A stretch of 6,721 nucleotides of DNA from Bacillota bacterium (GCA_023424995.1 JAFADH010000035.1:1-6721), one strand, 5' to 3'; shown: positions 1-6,631, counted from the first letter of the stretch. The notes: a model not told the origin generated them from the sequence alone. Translations and numbers: made by a program.

Positions 1-44
1 AAGAGAAAAATTTATATTTTCTACAGAAAAATAGCATTACCCTC

Positions 45-75
45 TTGACTCTTCCGTTAGGGAATCCTTTATACT
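45..75 (+). promoter_or_regulatory. MerR-type promoter, 19-bp spacer
   Basis: The -35 box TTGACT (45-50) and the -10 box TATACT (70-75) are separated by 19 bp, the over-long spacer typical of promoters that MerR-family activators untwist. Inside the spacer TTCC (52-55) and GGAA (61-64) form an imperfect dyad, the expected operator position. The promoter lies directly in front of the MerR gene, so autoregulation is inferred. Transcription would begin near 82. Confidence 0.8.
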
Positions 76-114
76 ATGTTTATCCCTGATAATTTAGAAA
101 AGAGGCCGAAACAA

Positions 115-1095
115 ATGAACAACCTAATCAAAATCAAAGATGTGTCAAGCAAATATGACATTACCGCCCGTACACTGCGCTATTATGAGGACATGGGATT
201 GCTGTCCAGCACCCGAAGTGATGACTACGCATATAGAATGTACGACGAAAATGCTGTCAGGCGGCTTGAACAAATACTCATTTTACGCAAGCTGAATATC
301 AGCATAAAAGACATTCAACGTGTTTTCAACACTTCCGGTTCCGATGTGGTTTTAGAAGTGCTGGGGAAAAAAGTACAGAGCATAGACGACGAGGTTGCGC
401 TTTTGCATGAGTTAAAAGAAATCGTGCTGGATTTTATACGCGAAATCGAACAAGTGAACTTTGCAGACAACTCCGACATAAAACTGCTGTATAATAAGGC
501 GAAAGAGATTGAAACACAATTGATAAGCATTGACTATATGGGCAATCCCTCCAATATAAACCGCTTGATTGAAATAACAGAAAAATTAGATAAAAAAATT
601 CCTGATATAATGGTCGTCAGGATACCGGGATTCAAAGCGGTAACGTGCGGCGACCAAGCGTGGGGAGAAATGTTCATAGAAGGCGGATATATGTACCAAT
701 TGTGGCAGTATTGTCATTTATATAAGAATGTGATTTTCGATTGTTTTGATTTTTTGCTGTCTAAAAATGACAAGGCTGAATGGATATGTGCCGTTAAAGA
801 TGGTGTTACCAATGCGGATGTAAGCCCTTTTAAATTGTTCGATTTTCCGGGAGGCCTATACGCTATGGCCGTCAGTATTGACGAAGATAACGAGAGCATA
901 CACAAAGTGGAAGATAAAGTTCGCCGATGGATTGAAAGCACAAATTTTGAGCTTGACAAAGGCCGCAATGTTATGTTCAATATGCCTTATTTATATGAAG
1001 CTGGAAGAGATATTGCCTATAAAGACATAGAAAAGGGACTTGGCTATAAACAAATGCAAAGATATTTTCCCATCAAGCTTAAAGAAGGAATATAA
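115..1095 (+). CDS. MerR-family transcriptional regulator with GyrI-like effector domain
   Basis: This 326-residue regulator has an N-terminal winged helix-turn-helix of the MerR family. Residues 4-30 contain the signature RTLRYYEDMGLL (19-30), followed by RMYDENAVRRLEQI. A helical dimerisation segment lies at about 75-120, and from about 165 to the end there is a larger domain resembling the AraC effector-binding/GyrI-like fold, with the typical VVRIPGFKAV strand at its start. Such proteins usually sense a small amphipathic or drug-like ligand and activate promoters with 19-bp spacers, including their own. The start at 115 is chosen because AGAGG (101-105) sits 9 bases before it. The in-frame ATG at 76 is adjacent to the -10 box and upstream of the expected transcript start. 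The downstream 361-residue gene is 103 bp away on the same strand and may be a target. The ligand cannot be read from the sequence. Confidence 0.9.
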   Translation: MNNLIKIKDVSSKYDITARTLRYYEDMGLLSSTRSDDYAYRMYDENAVRRLEQILILRKLNISIKDIQRVFNTSGSDVVLEVLGKKVQSIDDEVALLHELKEIVLDFIREIEQVNFADNSDIKLLYNKAKEIETQLISIDYMGNPSNINRLIEITEKLDKKIPDIMVVRIPGFKAVTCGDQAWGEMFIEGGYMYQLWQYCHLYKNVIFDCFDFLLSKNDKAEWICAVKDGVTNADVSPFKLFDFPGGLYAMAVSIDEDNESIHKVEDKVRRWIESTNFELDKGRNVMFNMPYLYEAGRDIAYKDIEKGLGYKQMQRYFPIKLKEGI

Positions 1096-1198
1096 AAATA
1101 CAAGGAATTTCCCATGTATTATTTAGGTAATTACAAAATGCAAAGAATGACAGAACCCATAGGTATAAAGTTGACTTTGAGAGAAAGAAGTGAAATAA

Positions 1199-2284
1199 AT
1201 GCGAAAGACACTCAAAGATATGGCAAAGCATTTAAAAAATGTTATTACGCCGGAAATACCAGAAACATATGCAATTAATCCAATGTTTGAAACTATTTCA
1301 AACGAGGAAGCTATTCGAGAAGGAGTTCTTGCGTTCAGAAACTTTTTGTATCAGCTATGCGATGTTTTGATTGTTGAAGGTGATTCGTATGACAATCACA
1401 AAAAAAATGCTCACGAATTTGATGACCGCGTTACTATTTCGGTATATTTTCCATTCCTGCACAATGTGAAATGCTTATTATTGAATATAGGTTTTTATGG
1501 TGTACTAACAGAAGGCGCCGGGTCCATTACCGTCGGCAACAATATATTCAACACGAAAATCCCCGTTTCAAAAAGCATTGAATGCTTGCGGTTCTTGACT
1601 GATTGCGGCATATTGATTGACGGTATAAACCTGAATGATAAAAAACCTGACTTATTAAAAGCTGAAAGAATAAAGATTTCGTATCCTGGTAATCCTGCTA
1701 TGCTGACGGGCTTGAAGGTAATGGCAGTAGCCGAGATAGAATTCGGCACAAACGTCAGCAAATCCGAGGTCAATAAATTCAATGCAGTCAGCTATTGCCG
1801 CTTCTCCGATATTTTATTGCGATGTGATTACAGAGTATTGAAAAATAATGAAACCGATGTGATTTCTATATTAAAAGATACTATGAAGCCTTTGTCTGCC
1901 AATGTGCAAGCTTTTATATTGCAGCTGCATCAACACTATTTGGATAAAGGGCTCAAATGCAATGCGGAAATAAAAGATTTATGGATAAAGTTTAAATATT
2001 CTTATAAAAGTAAAGAGATATGGGGAATTAATGTATCACTTAATAATGGTTATCAAATAAACATCAAAGCGAAAAATACGCATAAATACGCTGATACCAT
2101 CGAAAAATTTCCTTCATTTATACAAGAAATGATTGAAAAAGGTTATGGCTGCGGAATAAAAAGAGGGATAAGCGATCATTGTAATGGTGGCTGCCAAGGG
2201 TTTCGTTTTTCACTGGATGACTCAATCATTGATATAAGAAATGCTATTGAAACTTGGCTCGACATGGAATTATCATTTGTATAG
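1199..2284 (+). CDS. uncharacterised protein with C-terminal Cys/His cluster
   Basis: I do not recognise a named family for this 361-residue protein, although its layout recalls hypothetical proteins seen in Clostridia. It has no signal peptide and no convincing membrane segment, so it is probably cytosolic. The N-terminal half contains ISVYFPFLHNVKCLLLNIG (about residues 80-98), and the middle is a mixed alpha/beta region. Near the end is a cluster Cys318, His327, Cys328, Cys332 (YGCG, then HCNGGCQGF), which could bind a metal or be redox active. That function is inference only. A TAA directly precedes the ATG in frame, which limits the N-terminus, and the ribosome site is a weak purine stretch (about 1179-1190). 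It follows the MerR gene in the same direction with no terminator seen between them, so it may be in that regulator's transcript. Confidence 0.8.
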   Translation: MRKTLKDMAKHLKNVITPEIPETYAINPMFETISNEEAIREGVLAFRNFLYQLCDVLIVEGDSYDNHKKNAHEFDDRVTISVYFPFLHNVKCLLLNIGFYGVLTEGAGSITVGNNIFNTKIPVSKSIECLRFLTDCGILIDGINLNDKKPDLLKAERIKISYPGNPAMLTGLKVMAVAEIEFGTNVSKSEVNKFNAVSYCRFSDILLRCDYRVLKNNETDVISILKDTMKPLSANVQAFILQLHQHYLDKGLKCNAEIKDLWIKFKYSYKSKEIWGINVSLNNGYQINIKAKNTHKYADTIEKFPSFIQEMIEKGYGCGIKRGISDHCNGGCQGFRFSLDDSIIDIRNAIETWLDMELSFV

Positions 2285-2300
2285 TATAAGCATTAGTAAA

Positions 2301-2348
2301 ACATAGTGGAAAAATACTATGTACCTTGCTTAGTGAGATTATCTAAGC
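2301..2348 (+). other. two tandem small inverted repeats downstream of the 361-residue gene
   Basis: ACATAGT (2301-2307) pairs perfectly with ACTATGT (2316-2322) across an 8-base loop. Next, GCTTAG (2328-2333) pairs with CTAAGC (2343-2348) across a 9-base loop. Neither is followed by a T-run, so they are not classic terminators. They could fold in the 3' end of the transcript before the strong terminator at 2393, or be chance in AT-rich sequence. Confidence 0.3.
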
Positions 2349-2392
2349 TGAAATTTGAAGGATATTGGTTTTGACGAATGAGAATAAACAAC

Positions 2393-2437
2393 AAATCCCC
2401 GGAAACTCAGCGAATTGAGGCTTTCCGGGGATTTTTT
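2393..2437. terminator. strong rho-independent terminator, probably bidirectional
   Basis: AAATCCCCGGAAA (2393-2405) is the exact reverse complement of TTTCCGGGGATTT (2422-2434). An inner CTCA/TGAG pairing (2406-2409 with 2416-2419) continues the stem to a GCGAAT loop, with a two-base bulge. On the + strand the GC stem runs into a run of six T (2432-2437). On the - strand it is followed by TTTGTTGTTTATT. It therefore fits as the shared terminator of the + strand 361-residue gene and the converging - strand AraC/BtrH-like operon. Confidence 0.85.
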
Positions 2438-2454
2438 ATGGCGGTTGATCAAAT

Positions 2455-2646
2455 TTATAGTTTCTTCCAATCGTCTTCCGTCTGTGTCCAGCTGACCTTC
2501 CATTCCATATATCCGGCCTTGCTGATAACACCATCGGCAAGATCCTTTTGCGTTACAGCCATTCTTTGAAATAGCTGTCCCAGGAGGTTGGAATGGAAGT
2601 CCACTGCAATATGCTATTCCGAATAGTAAGCATCACTGGTATCCAT
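2455..2646 (-). pseudogene. short coding remnant or small ORF before the terminator, interrupted by TAG
   Basis: On the - strand an ATG at 2646 opens a frame that meets a TAG at 2616-2614 after ten residues (MDTSDAYYSE) and then stays open to a TAA at 2457-2455. The distal part contains an ATG at 2562 giving 35 residues, with the piece EWKVSWTQTEDDWKKL at its end, rich in Trp and charged residues as real C-termini often are. The frame ends 18 bases before the terminator stem and follows the BtrH-like gene in the same direction, so a decayed third gene of that operon is a fair inference. No Shine-Dalgarno supports either ATG, and I do not recognise the family. Other frames in the same stretch also read plausibly, so the coding strand itself is uncertain. 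Confidence 0.35.
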
Positions 2647-2686
2647 ATCCGATTTTCTGAAAGAAGAAATACAGGAGTATCTGAAC

Positions 2687-3730
2687 TCACTGTACGGCTA
2701 CTAATTCTTTTATTATTTCCAATGCTTTTTCGTCCGCATTTTTAGCTTCGTAGATAATTTCTGCAATTTGTTTTCTGATCTGCGGTTTCGCAAACAAACG
2801 CATTTCATTTTCTCCGCGTCGATTGCCGCTAAAAACCTCCGCCATTTTCCAAAAGGTTTTATGAACCTGCATGAATAAGTCCGCCGCTTCTTCGAGTTTT
2901 TTCTTATGCTCGGGATAAATTGAAATTAAACTTTTCATATAACTTGACGCGTTATGACGTCCGTCTGCAATACAATCCATAGCGTCGCCATGAACCATAA
3001 GGCGCTCCGCTAAAATCGGAAGGATCGCGTTATCCGGGAAGTCGCCGTCATTTAAAATAGCCTTTGCCCAAGCGTCGTATGCGGAAAGGCCTTTTGCAGC
3101 ATTCTGCCAATTCCGACCGGTCATTACTTCTATCGCATTTTGTAAAACCCTTTTAGGCGTAAATCTGTCTTTTGTAATTTCTCCCAAAGACATGACCGCT
3201 TTTGTATCGCTATTTTCCCACCATTTATCAGTAATAAAATACCCCGATTCATCAAATGTCACACCGCCGGCAAATTCGGGATTGTCCTGAAAAAAACTCC
3301 ATCCGAGAAGTATGCTGCCGTTGTCACGGTATCCGGTAATGATACAGGCTTCCGGAGGACCAATTATTCCTAACGCGATACAAGGATAACCCGTGTCGAT
3401 TTTTTCTTTGATAAAAGATATAAATTCTGACTTTTCGGTTTTTGGAGTTCGCCAGATTAAACTATTTTCACATCCAAGTGACTCAATACCGAATTGATAA
3501 ACCTTTAATGGGTCGTCAAAGGAAAAAACAACGTCCACATTTCCAAAACTCCAGTGTGTTGTACACCAAGTCAACCTAAACGCCGCTCCGCTTGCCGCCA
3601 TAACATAATCATAGCTGACATCTTGCCCAAGGTAATTCGCACAAGCTTTTAAACACATGGGAAACGGTGTTATCCCATTCGCTCCATATTCTACTCTGGG
3701 TACACCTAATAAAATTGCCTGGTCACTCAT
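2687..3730 (-). CDS. BtrH N-terminal/C39-like papain-fold protein
   Basis: This 347-residue protein begins with a domain resembling the butirosin biosynthesis protein H N-terminal group and C39-like papain-fold proteins. It has a Cys-rich opening FPMCLKACANYLG (Cys26, Cys30), then MAASGAAFRLTW (44-55), and a strand segment IITGYRDNGSILLGWSFF (130-147). Papain-fold relatives normally carry His just before the VxGYD strand. Here the corresponding residue seems to be Glu127 (PPEACIITGY), so peptidase activity is doubtful and a transferase, binding or sensory role is possible. Residues about 190-347 are helical and charged. The start at 3730 is preferred over the ATG at 3739 because AAAGGA (3746-3741 on this strand) is 10 bases from the former and 1 base from the latter. 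The start overlaps the AraC stop as ATGAGTGA, indicating coupled translation and a joint role. The true substrate is unknown. Confidence 0.7.
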   Translation of the reverse strand: MSDQAILLGVPRVEYGANGITPFPMCLKACANYLGQDVSYDYVMAASGAAFRLTWCTTHWSFGNVDVVFSFDDPLKVYQFGIESLGCENSLIWRTPKTEKSEFISFIKEKIDTGYPCIALGIIGPPEACIITGYRDNGSILLGWSFFQDNPEFAGGVTFDESGYFITDKWWENSDTKAVMSLGEITKDRFTPKRVLQNAIEVMTGRNWQNAAKGLSAYDAWAKAILNDGDFPDNAILPILAERLMVHGDAMDCIADGRHNASSYMKSLISIYPEHKKKLEEAADLFMQVHKTFWKMAEVFSGNRRGENEMRLFAKPQIRKQIAEIIYEAKNADEKALEIIKELVAVQ

Positions 3731-4142
3731 TGTTTTCATTTCCTTTCATATTTTGGATTTCATTTGCTGTGAAACCAACACTATAAACGCCCGCACACAA
3801 TTTTATTCTACCGACGGTTATTTTCTTTTTTCTAAATTCCGACGGTGTAATTCCTGTGATACGTTTAAATGCTCTTGTAAGTGTATCTGGATTCTCAAAA
3901 CCGTATCTTTCGGCAATGGTCAATAAATTTTCTTTTGTATGTGATATTTCAAAAGCAGCATTTAAAATTTTACGTTCCAGAATATATCTTGAAAGAGATT
4001 TTCCTGTTTTTTTAACAAAAATATCACGGATATGAGCGATAGAAAATCCCGTTTCTTTTTCAAGTTCTTTATATGTAATATCAGTCTTTAATCTATTCTC
4101 AATATAGATGATTACCGAACATATTAAAAGAAAATAATCCAA
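3723..4142 (-). CDS. minimal AraC-family transcriptional regulator
   Basis: This 139-residue DNA-binding protein consists almost wholly of the AraC/XylS double helix-turn-helix. The first HTH covers about residues 22-45 (ITYKELEKETGFSIAHIRD) and the second about 72-105 (LTIAERYGFENPDTLTRAFK, then the hallmark GITPSEFRK at 97-105). No ligand-sensing domain precedes it, and only a 34-residue tail follows, so any signal must come through that tail or a partner. The start codon is TTG, chosen because AGAGGTGA (4156-4149 on this strand) ends six bases before it. The gene overlaps the BtrH-like gene by 8 bp, so the pair is one operon and the regulator probably controls it, perhaps with the BtrH-like protein as its sensor. 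That last point is inference. The upstream AT-rich region contains a possible -10, TATACT, at 4190-4185. Confidence 0.85.
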   Translation of the reverse strand: MDYFLLICSVIIYIENRLKTDITYKELEKETGFSIAHIRDIFVKKTGKSLSRYILERKILNAAFEISHTKENLLTIAERYGFENPDTLTRAFKRITGITPSEFRKKKITVGRIKLCAGVYSVGFTANEIQNMKGNENNE

Positions 4143-4148
4143 TCAGCT

Positions 4149-4156
4149 TCACCTCT
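4149..4156 (-). promoter_or_regulatory. ribosome binding site for the TTG start
   Basis: AGAGGTGA on the - strand ends six bases (AGCTGA) before the TTG at 4142. No ATG in this frame lies nearby, so this site is what identifies TTG as the start of the AraC-type gene. Confidence 0.75.
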
Positions 4157-4202
4157 TCGCATTTAACATCTATAGAATAATTTAAGTATAATATAATAAT
4201 TT

Positions 4203-4240
4203 TTAAAAATCTCGACTTTTTTAAGGATTATTGCTATGCT
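4203..4240 (+). promoter_or_regulatory. possible + strand promoter overlapping an AT-rich palindrome
   Basis: TCGACT (4212-4217) and TATGCT (4235-4240) are separated by 17 bp, each matching four of six consensus positions of a housekeeping promoter. TTAAAAA (4203-4209) and TTTTTAA (4218-4224) form a perfect 7-bp inverted repeat around the -35 box, a position suited to an operator for the divergent AraC-type regulator. Because the stem is purely A/T, chance is a serious alternative. Confidence 0.3.
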
Positions 4241-4328
4241 GTCATAAGAGAGGCTGCCATGTCTGATTTTCAATAGATACTACATCACCGATGTATCCCC
4301 GGTGCGATAATCTGCATGGAAAGTTAAA

Positions 4329-4469
4329 TTGATTGTTCACGATACACATAGGACAGAAACATTAACTGAGGAAATCGTTTTGGAGATTTATGATAACAAT
4401 ATTGTGGATTCAGAAAAGATCAAGAAAGCAATTGAAAACGGAATAAACAAGAAGTTTAATAAGAAATAA
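4329..4469 (+). CDS. short orphan reading frame, 46 residues, possibly a gene remnant
   Basis: An open frame starting with TTG (4329) encodes 46 residues rich in charge, including TLTEEIVLEIYDNN and a lysine-rich tail ending NKKFNKK. GGAAAG lies five bases before the TTG, which could serve as a weak ribosome site. Upstream in the same frame is a TAA shortly before, and the rest of the intergenic sequence (4157-4328) reads in fragments across frames, so this may be the 3' end of a decayed gene. The region 4157-4328 otherwise holds only the candidate promoter and palindrome. The product is not recognised. It precedes the kinase-APH gene by 40 bp in the same direction. Confidence 0.4.
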   Translation: MIVHDTHRTETLTEEIVLEIYDNNIVDSEKIKKAIENGINKKFNKK

Positions 4470-4497
4470 TCTTTTTATTTATGAGTATAACATATAC

Positions 4498-4504
4498 GGG
4501 AGGT
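4498..4504 (+). promoter_or_regulatory. strong Shine-Dalgarno site for the kinase-APH gene
   Basis: GGGAGGT lies six bases before the ATG at 4510. A GTG at 4503 that opens the longer downstream frame lies inside this site and cannot be its start. The site therefore fixes the original start at 4510 and reveals the frameshift that follows. Confidence 0.85.
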
Positions 4505-4509
4505 GTATC

Positions 4510-5822
4510 ATGTCCAGAGGGATAATTGTGTTTGGCGCGTCAGGCTCCGGCACGCATCGATAGGCAAAGAATTAGCAAAGATAATGGGATTCAAGCACTT
4601 TGACTTGGATGATTATTTTTGGACATGGGATACCGAAATTCCCTACACCGTACCCCGTCCAAGATTAGAACGCATAGAACTCTTGCACAAGGACATTTCA
4701 GAATGCACCTATTTTGTTATGTCGGGCAATATGTGCGGATGGGATGATTCATTTGTTCCGTTATTGGACTTGGCCGTTTTTGTACAGACACCGACAGCCA
4801 TCCGAATTAAAAGGCTGCATGACCGTGAGCTGAAAGAGTTTGGCGACCGTATTTTAAGCGGCGATATGTACGAAAGTCATATTGACTTTTTAGAGTGGGC
4901 AAAAACGTATGATACCGCAAATCCCCCTGAAAGATGCCTGAAACTGCATGAGGAGTGGGCGGATAGACTGCCTTGTGAGGTTTTACGAATAAACGGCACT
5001 GATGATGTGCCTGACAATGCAATGTTCATCATGGATAAATTTGTACCGAAGCTGCCTGATGATCTTAACAACTTATTAAGTGGATGTGAGTGTGTCAAAA
5101 ATCGCGTCGGTTGTTCTTCAGCGGGTGTTTATCATTATCGGAACAGGGAAACCTCATACTTCTTGAAAATTGACAGGAGTAGAGAACTTATCCGTGAGCA
5201 CGATATTATGAAGTGGCTTGATGGGAAACTACCCGTTCCCAAAGTGAAATATTATGGTGAAAAGGATGATCTTATATATTTATTGATGACTGCGGCTGAT
5301 GGGTATATGGCCTGTGATTGTCCGGAGGATGTTGTTCGAGAGCCGTATGAAAATACCGTTAAACTGCTGGCTGATGGCATCTTAATGTTAAAGTCCATTG
5401 ATATCACAGGATGCCCGTTCAAGAATACGTTAGACATAAAGTTAAAAGATGCACTATTCAACATAGAACATGATTTAGTTGACATGGATGATTTTGAGGA
5501 TGGCAACGAGTTTGATACTCCTATGGAGTTGTATAATTACTTGATTCAAAATAAACCGTCAGAAGAATTATGCTTTTGTCACGGAGATTACTGCTTACCG
5601 AACATTTTCATAGATAATAACAAGGTGACAGGGTTTATTGATCTAGGCAGGGGTGGAATTTCGGATAAATGGCAGGATATAGCCCTCTGCGTCAGGTCTT
5701 TGGGTTATAATCTGCGAAATATCGATGCAGCGAAATATATTAACTTGCTGTTTGAACAGTTGAGAATTGATCCTAATTGGGATAAAATCAATTACTATAT
5801 TCTGTTGGACGAATTGTTTTAA
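4510..5822 (+). pseudogene. frameshifted fusion: P-loop nucleotide kinase-like domain plus APH(3')-type phosphotransferase
   Basis: From the ATG at 4510 the frame reads MSRGIIVFGASGSGTHR and stops at TAG 4561-4563, just after a P-loop (GASGSGT). The continuation SIGKELAKIMGFKHFDLDDYFW is in the next frame, so one base appears to be missing at about 4552-4557. An intact gene would encode about 437 residues. The first roughly 175 form a small nucleoside/adenylate-kinase-like P-loop domain: Walker A with Thr where Lys is usual, FDLDDYF, the strand TYFVMSGNMCGWDD, and an Arg-rich lid-like stretch IKRLHDRELKEFGDR. The remainder is an APH domain. Such kinases are normally free-standing proteins of about 180 residues, so the fusion itself is notable. 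The lesion may be real, a sequencing error, or less likely programmed frameshifting. It heads an operon with the PHP and Nudix genes. Confidence 0.75.
5031..5822 (+). CDS. APH(3')-type aminoglycoside O-phosphotransferase domain
   Basis: Read from the in-frame ATG at 5031, this part is 263 residues, against 264 for APH(3')-IIIa, and aligns with that enzyme end to end: a CVKN segment near residue 20, ATP-binding Lys46 in FLKI, Glu56 in REHDIMKWL, GKLPVPKV, the catalytic loop HGDYCLPNIF (Asp186, Asn191), the metal-binding DLGRGG, and the C-terminus INYYILLDELF, nearly that of APH(3')-IIIa. The family transfers the ATP gamma-phosphate to the 3'-hydroxyl of kanamycin- and neomycin-like drugs in the cytosol. 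The retained LDELF tail, which takes part in drug binding in APH(3')-IIIa, supports real aminoglycoside recognition. Overall divergence is large, so the substrate is unproven. It sits in frame behind the kinase-like domain. Separate translation from 5031 is possible but lacks a clear Shine-Dalgarno. Confidence 0.75.
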   Translation: MDKFVPKLPDDLNNLLSGCECVKNRVGCSSAGVYHYRNRETSYFLKIDRSRELIREHDIMKWLDGKLPVPKVKYYGEKDDLIYLLMTAADGYMACDCPEDVVREPYENTVKLLADGILMLKSIDITGCPFKNTLDIKLKDALFNIEHDLVDMDDFEDGNEFDTPMELYNYLIQNKPSEELCFCHGDYCLPNIFIDNNKVTGFIDLGRGGISDKWQDIALCVRSLGYNLRNIDAAKYINLLFEQLRIDPNWDKINYYILLDELF

Positions 5823-5833
5823 GTGAGGTTTTT

Positions 5834-6631
5834 ATGAAGCATATTGATTGTCACATCCATATTGAGCGCAGCGATTACACACTGGACTGGATTAAAAAAT
5901 TTGTAGATACCGCTGTCAGCAGAAACATTGATGAAATCTGGTTGTTGGAGCATTGCTATCGTTTTTCCGAATTTGTGCCGATGTATGACAGCGTTTGTGC
6001 CGCGAGTGATTATATAGACAAATGGTTTCACCGTAAAGCAGGAGTATTACTGCTTGATGACTATTTGAGGTTGATTGATAAAGTGCGGAAGAAAAGCTGG
6101 CCGGCAAAAATCAAATTTGGGCTGGAAGTGTGCTATTTCAAACAGTTTGAGGAGCTGGTTTATACCACAACAAAAGATAAAGGTTTTGATTTTCTTGTGG
6201 GCAGCGTTCATTTTATTGACGATTTTGCATATGACCATAAGCCGGAGCATTGGAACAATGTTGACGTTGATCATGCCTATGGCCGTTATCTTGAAACGAG
6301 TATCGACCTTGCCAGAGGTGGGACATATACCGGGATAGCACATCCCGACTGCATAAAACTGTTTGGTCATAAGCCTTCGTTTTCATTATTTGACTATTAT
6401 AACGAACTTGCGGCCGCGCTTGCAAAAAGCAATATGTATGCGGAACAAAGTAGCGGGAGTTTCCGCCGCTGTCCCGATACTTCTGAGTTGGGCATGAATG
6501 CAGAGCTGATTAAAGCCTTAAAAAATCACGGAGTGAAAATCCAGACCGCTTCAGATGCTCATTGCCCGGAGGATGTCGGATTATATATTCGTGAACTTGA
6601 GGCAAGGTTGAAGGTTTATAGCGATGCCTAA
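5834..6631 (+). CDS. PHP-domain phosphoesterase, histidinol-phosphatase-like
   Basis: This 265-residue enzyme has the full metal-ligand series of the PHP family: DCHIH (His7, His9), His40 in LLEHCYR, Glu98 in GLEV, His126 in GSVHFIDD, His170 and Asp172 in GIAHPD, Glu204 in AEQSSG, and Asp241/His243 in SDAH. PHP proteins hydrolyse phosphate monoesters using a cluster of two or three metal ions. The GLE, GSVHF and SDAH spacing is that of the HisK-type histidinol phosphatases. No other histidine genes are present, so a different phosphoester is likely here. The start follows GTGAGG (5823-5828) by five bases and lies 11 bp after the kinase-APH stop. The stop overlaps the next gene by 8 bp, so it is in one operon with both. 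It might dephosphorylate something produced or modified by the neighbouring kinases, but this is speculative. Confidence 0.85.
   Translation: MKHIDCHIHIERSDYTLDWIKKFVDTAVSRNIDEIWLLEHCYRFSEFVPMYDSVCAASDYIDKWFHRKAGVLLLDDYLRLIDKVRKKSWPAKIKFGLEVCYFKQFEELVYTTTKDKGFDFLVGSVHFIDDFAYDHKPEHWNNVDVDHAYGRYLETSIDLARGGTYTGIAHPDCIKLFGHKPSFSLFDYYNELAAALAKSNMYAEQSSGSFRRCPDTSELGMNAELIKALKNHGVKIQTASDAHCPEDVGLYIRELEARLKVYSDA

Noticed and set aside
76..114. ATG at 76 as the MerR start
   Set aside because: It adjoins the -10 box and precedes the likely transcription start; ATG 115 has a ribosome site and gives a normal MerR N-terminus.
1169..1198. TTGACT at about 1170 as a -35 box for the 361-residue gene
   Set aside because: The matching -10 would fall on the start codon and no TATAAT-like hexamer is there.
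2378..2569. 63-residue + strand ORF
   Set aside because: It runs through the terminator hairpin, lacks a ribosome site and has low-complexity Ser/Phe-rich content.
2582..2745. AGGAGG at 2582 followed by ATG 2593 and a 50-residue + strand frame
   Set aside because: The frame runs antisense into the 3' end of the BtrH-like gene and its residues do not look protein-like; the motif is probably chance.
3657..3926. 89-residue + strand ORF opposite the AraC/BtrH junction
   Set aside because: It is a shadow of two well-supported - strand genes.
4503..4556. GTG at 4503 as the start of the kinase-APH gene
   Set aside because: It lies within the Shine-Dalgarno sequence and its first 16 or so residues resemble nothing, whereas ATG 4510 encodes the P-loop in another frame.
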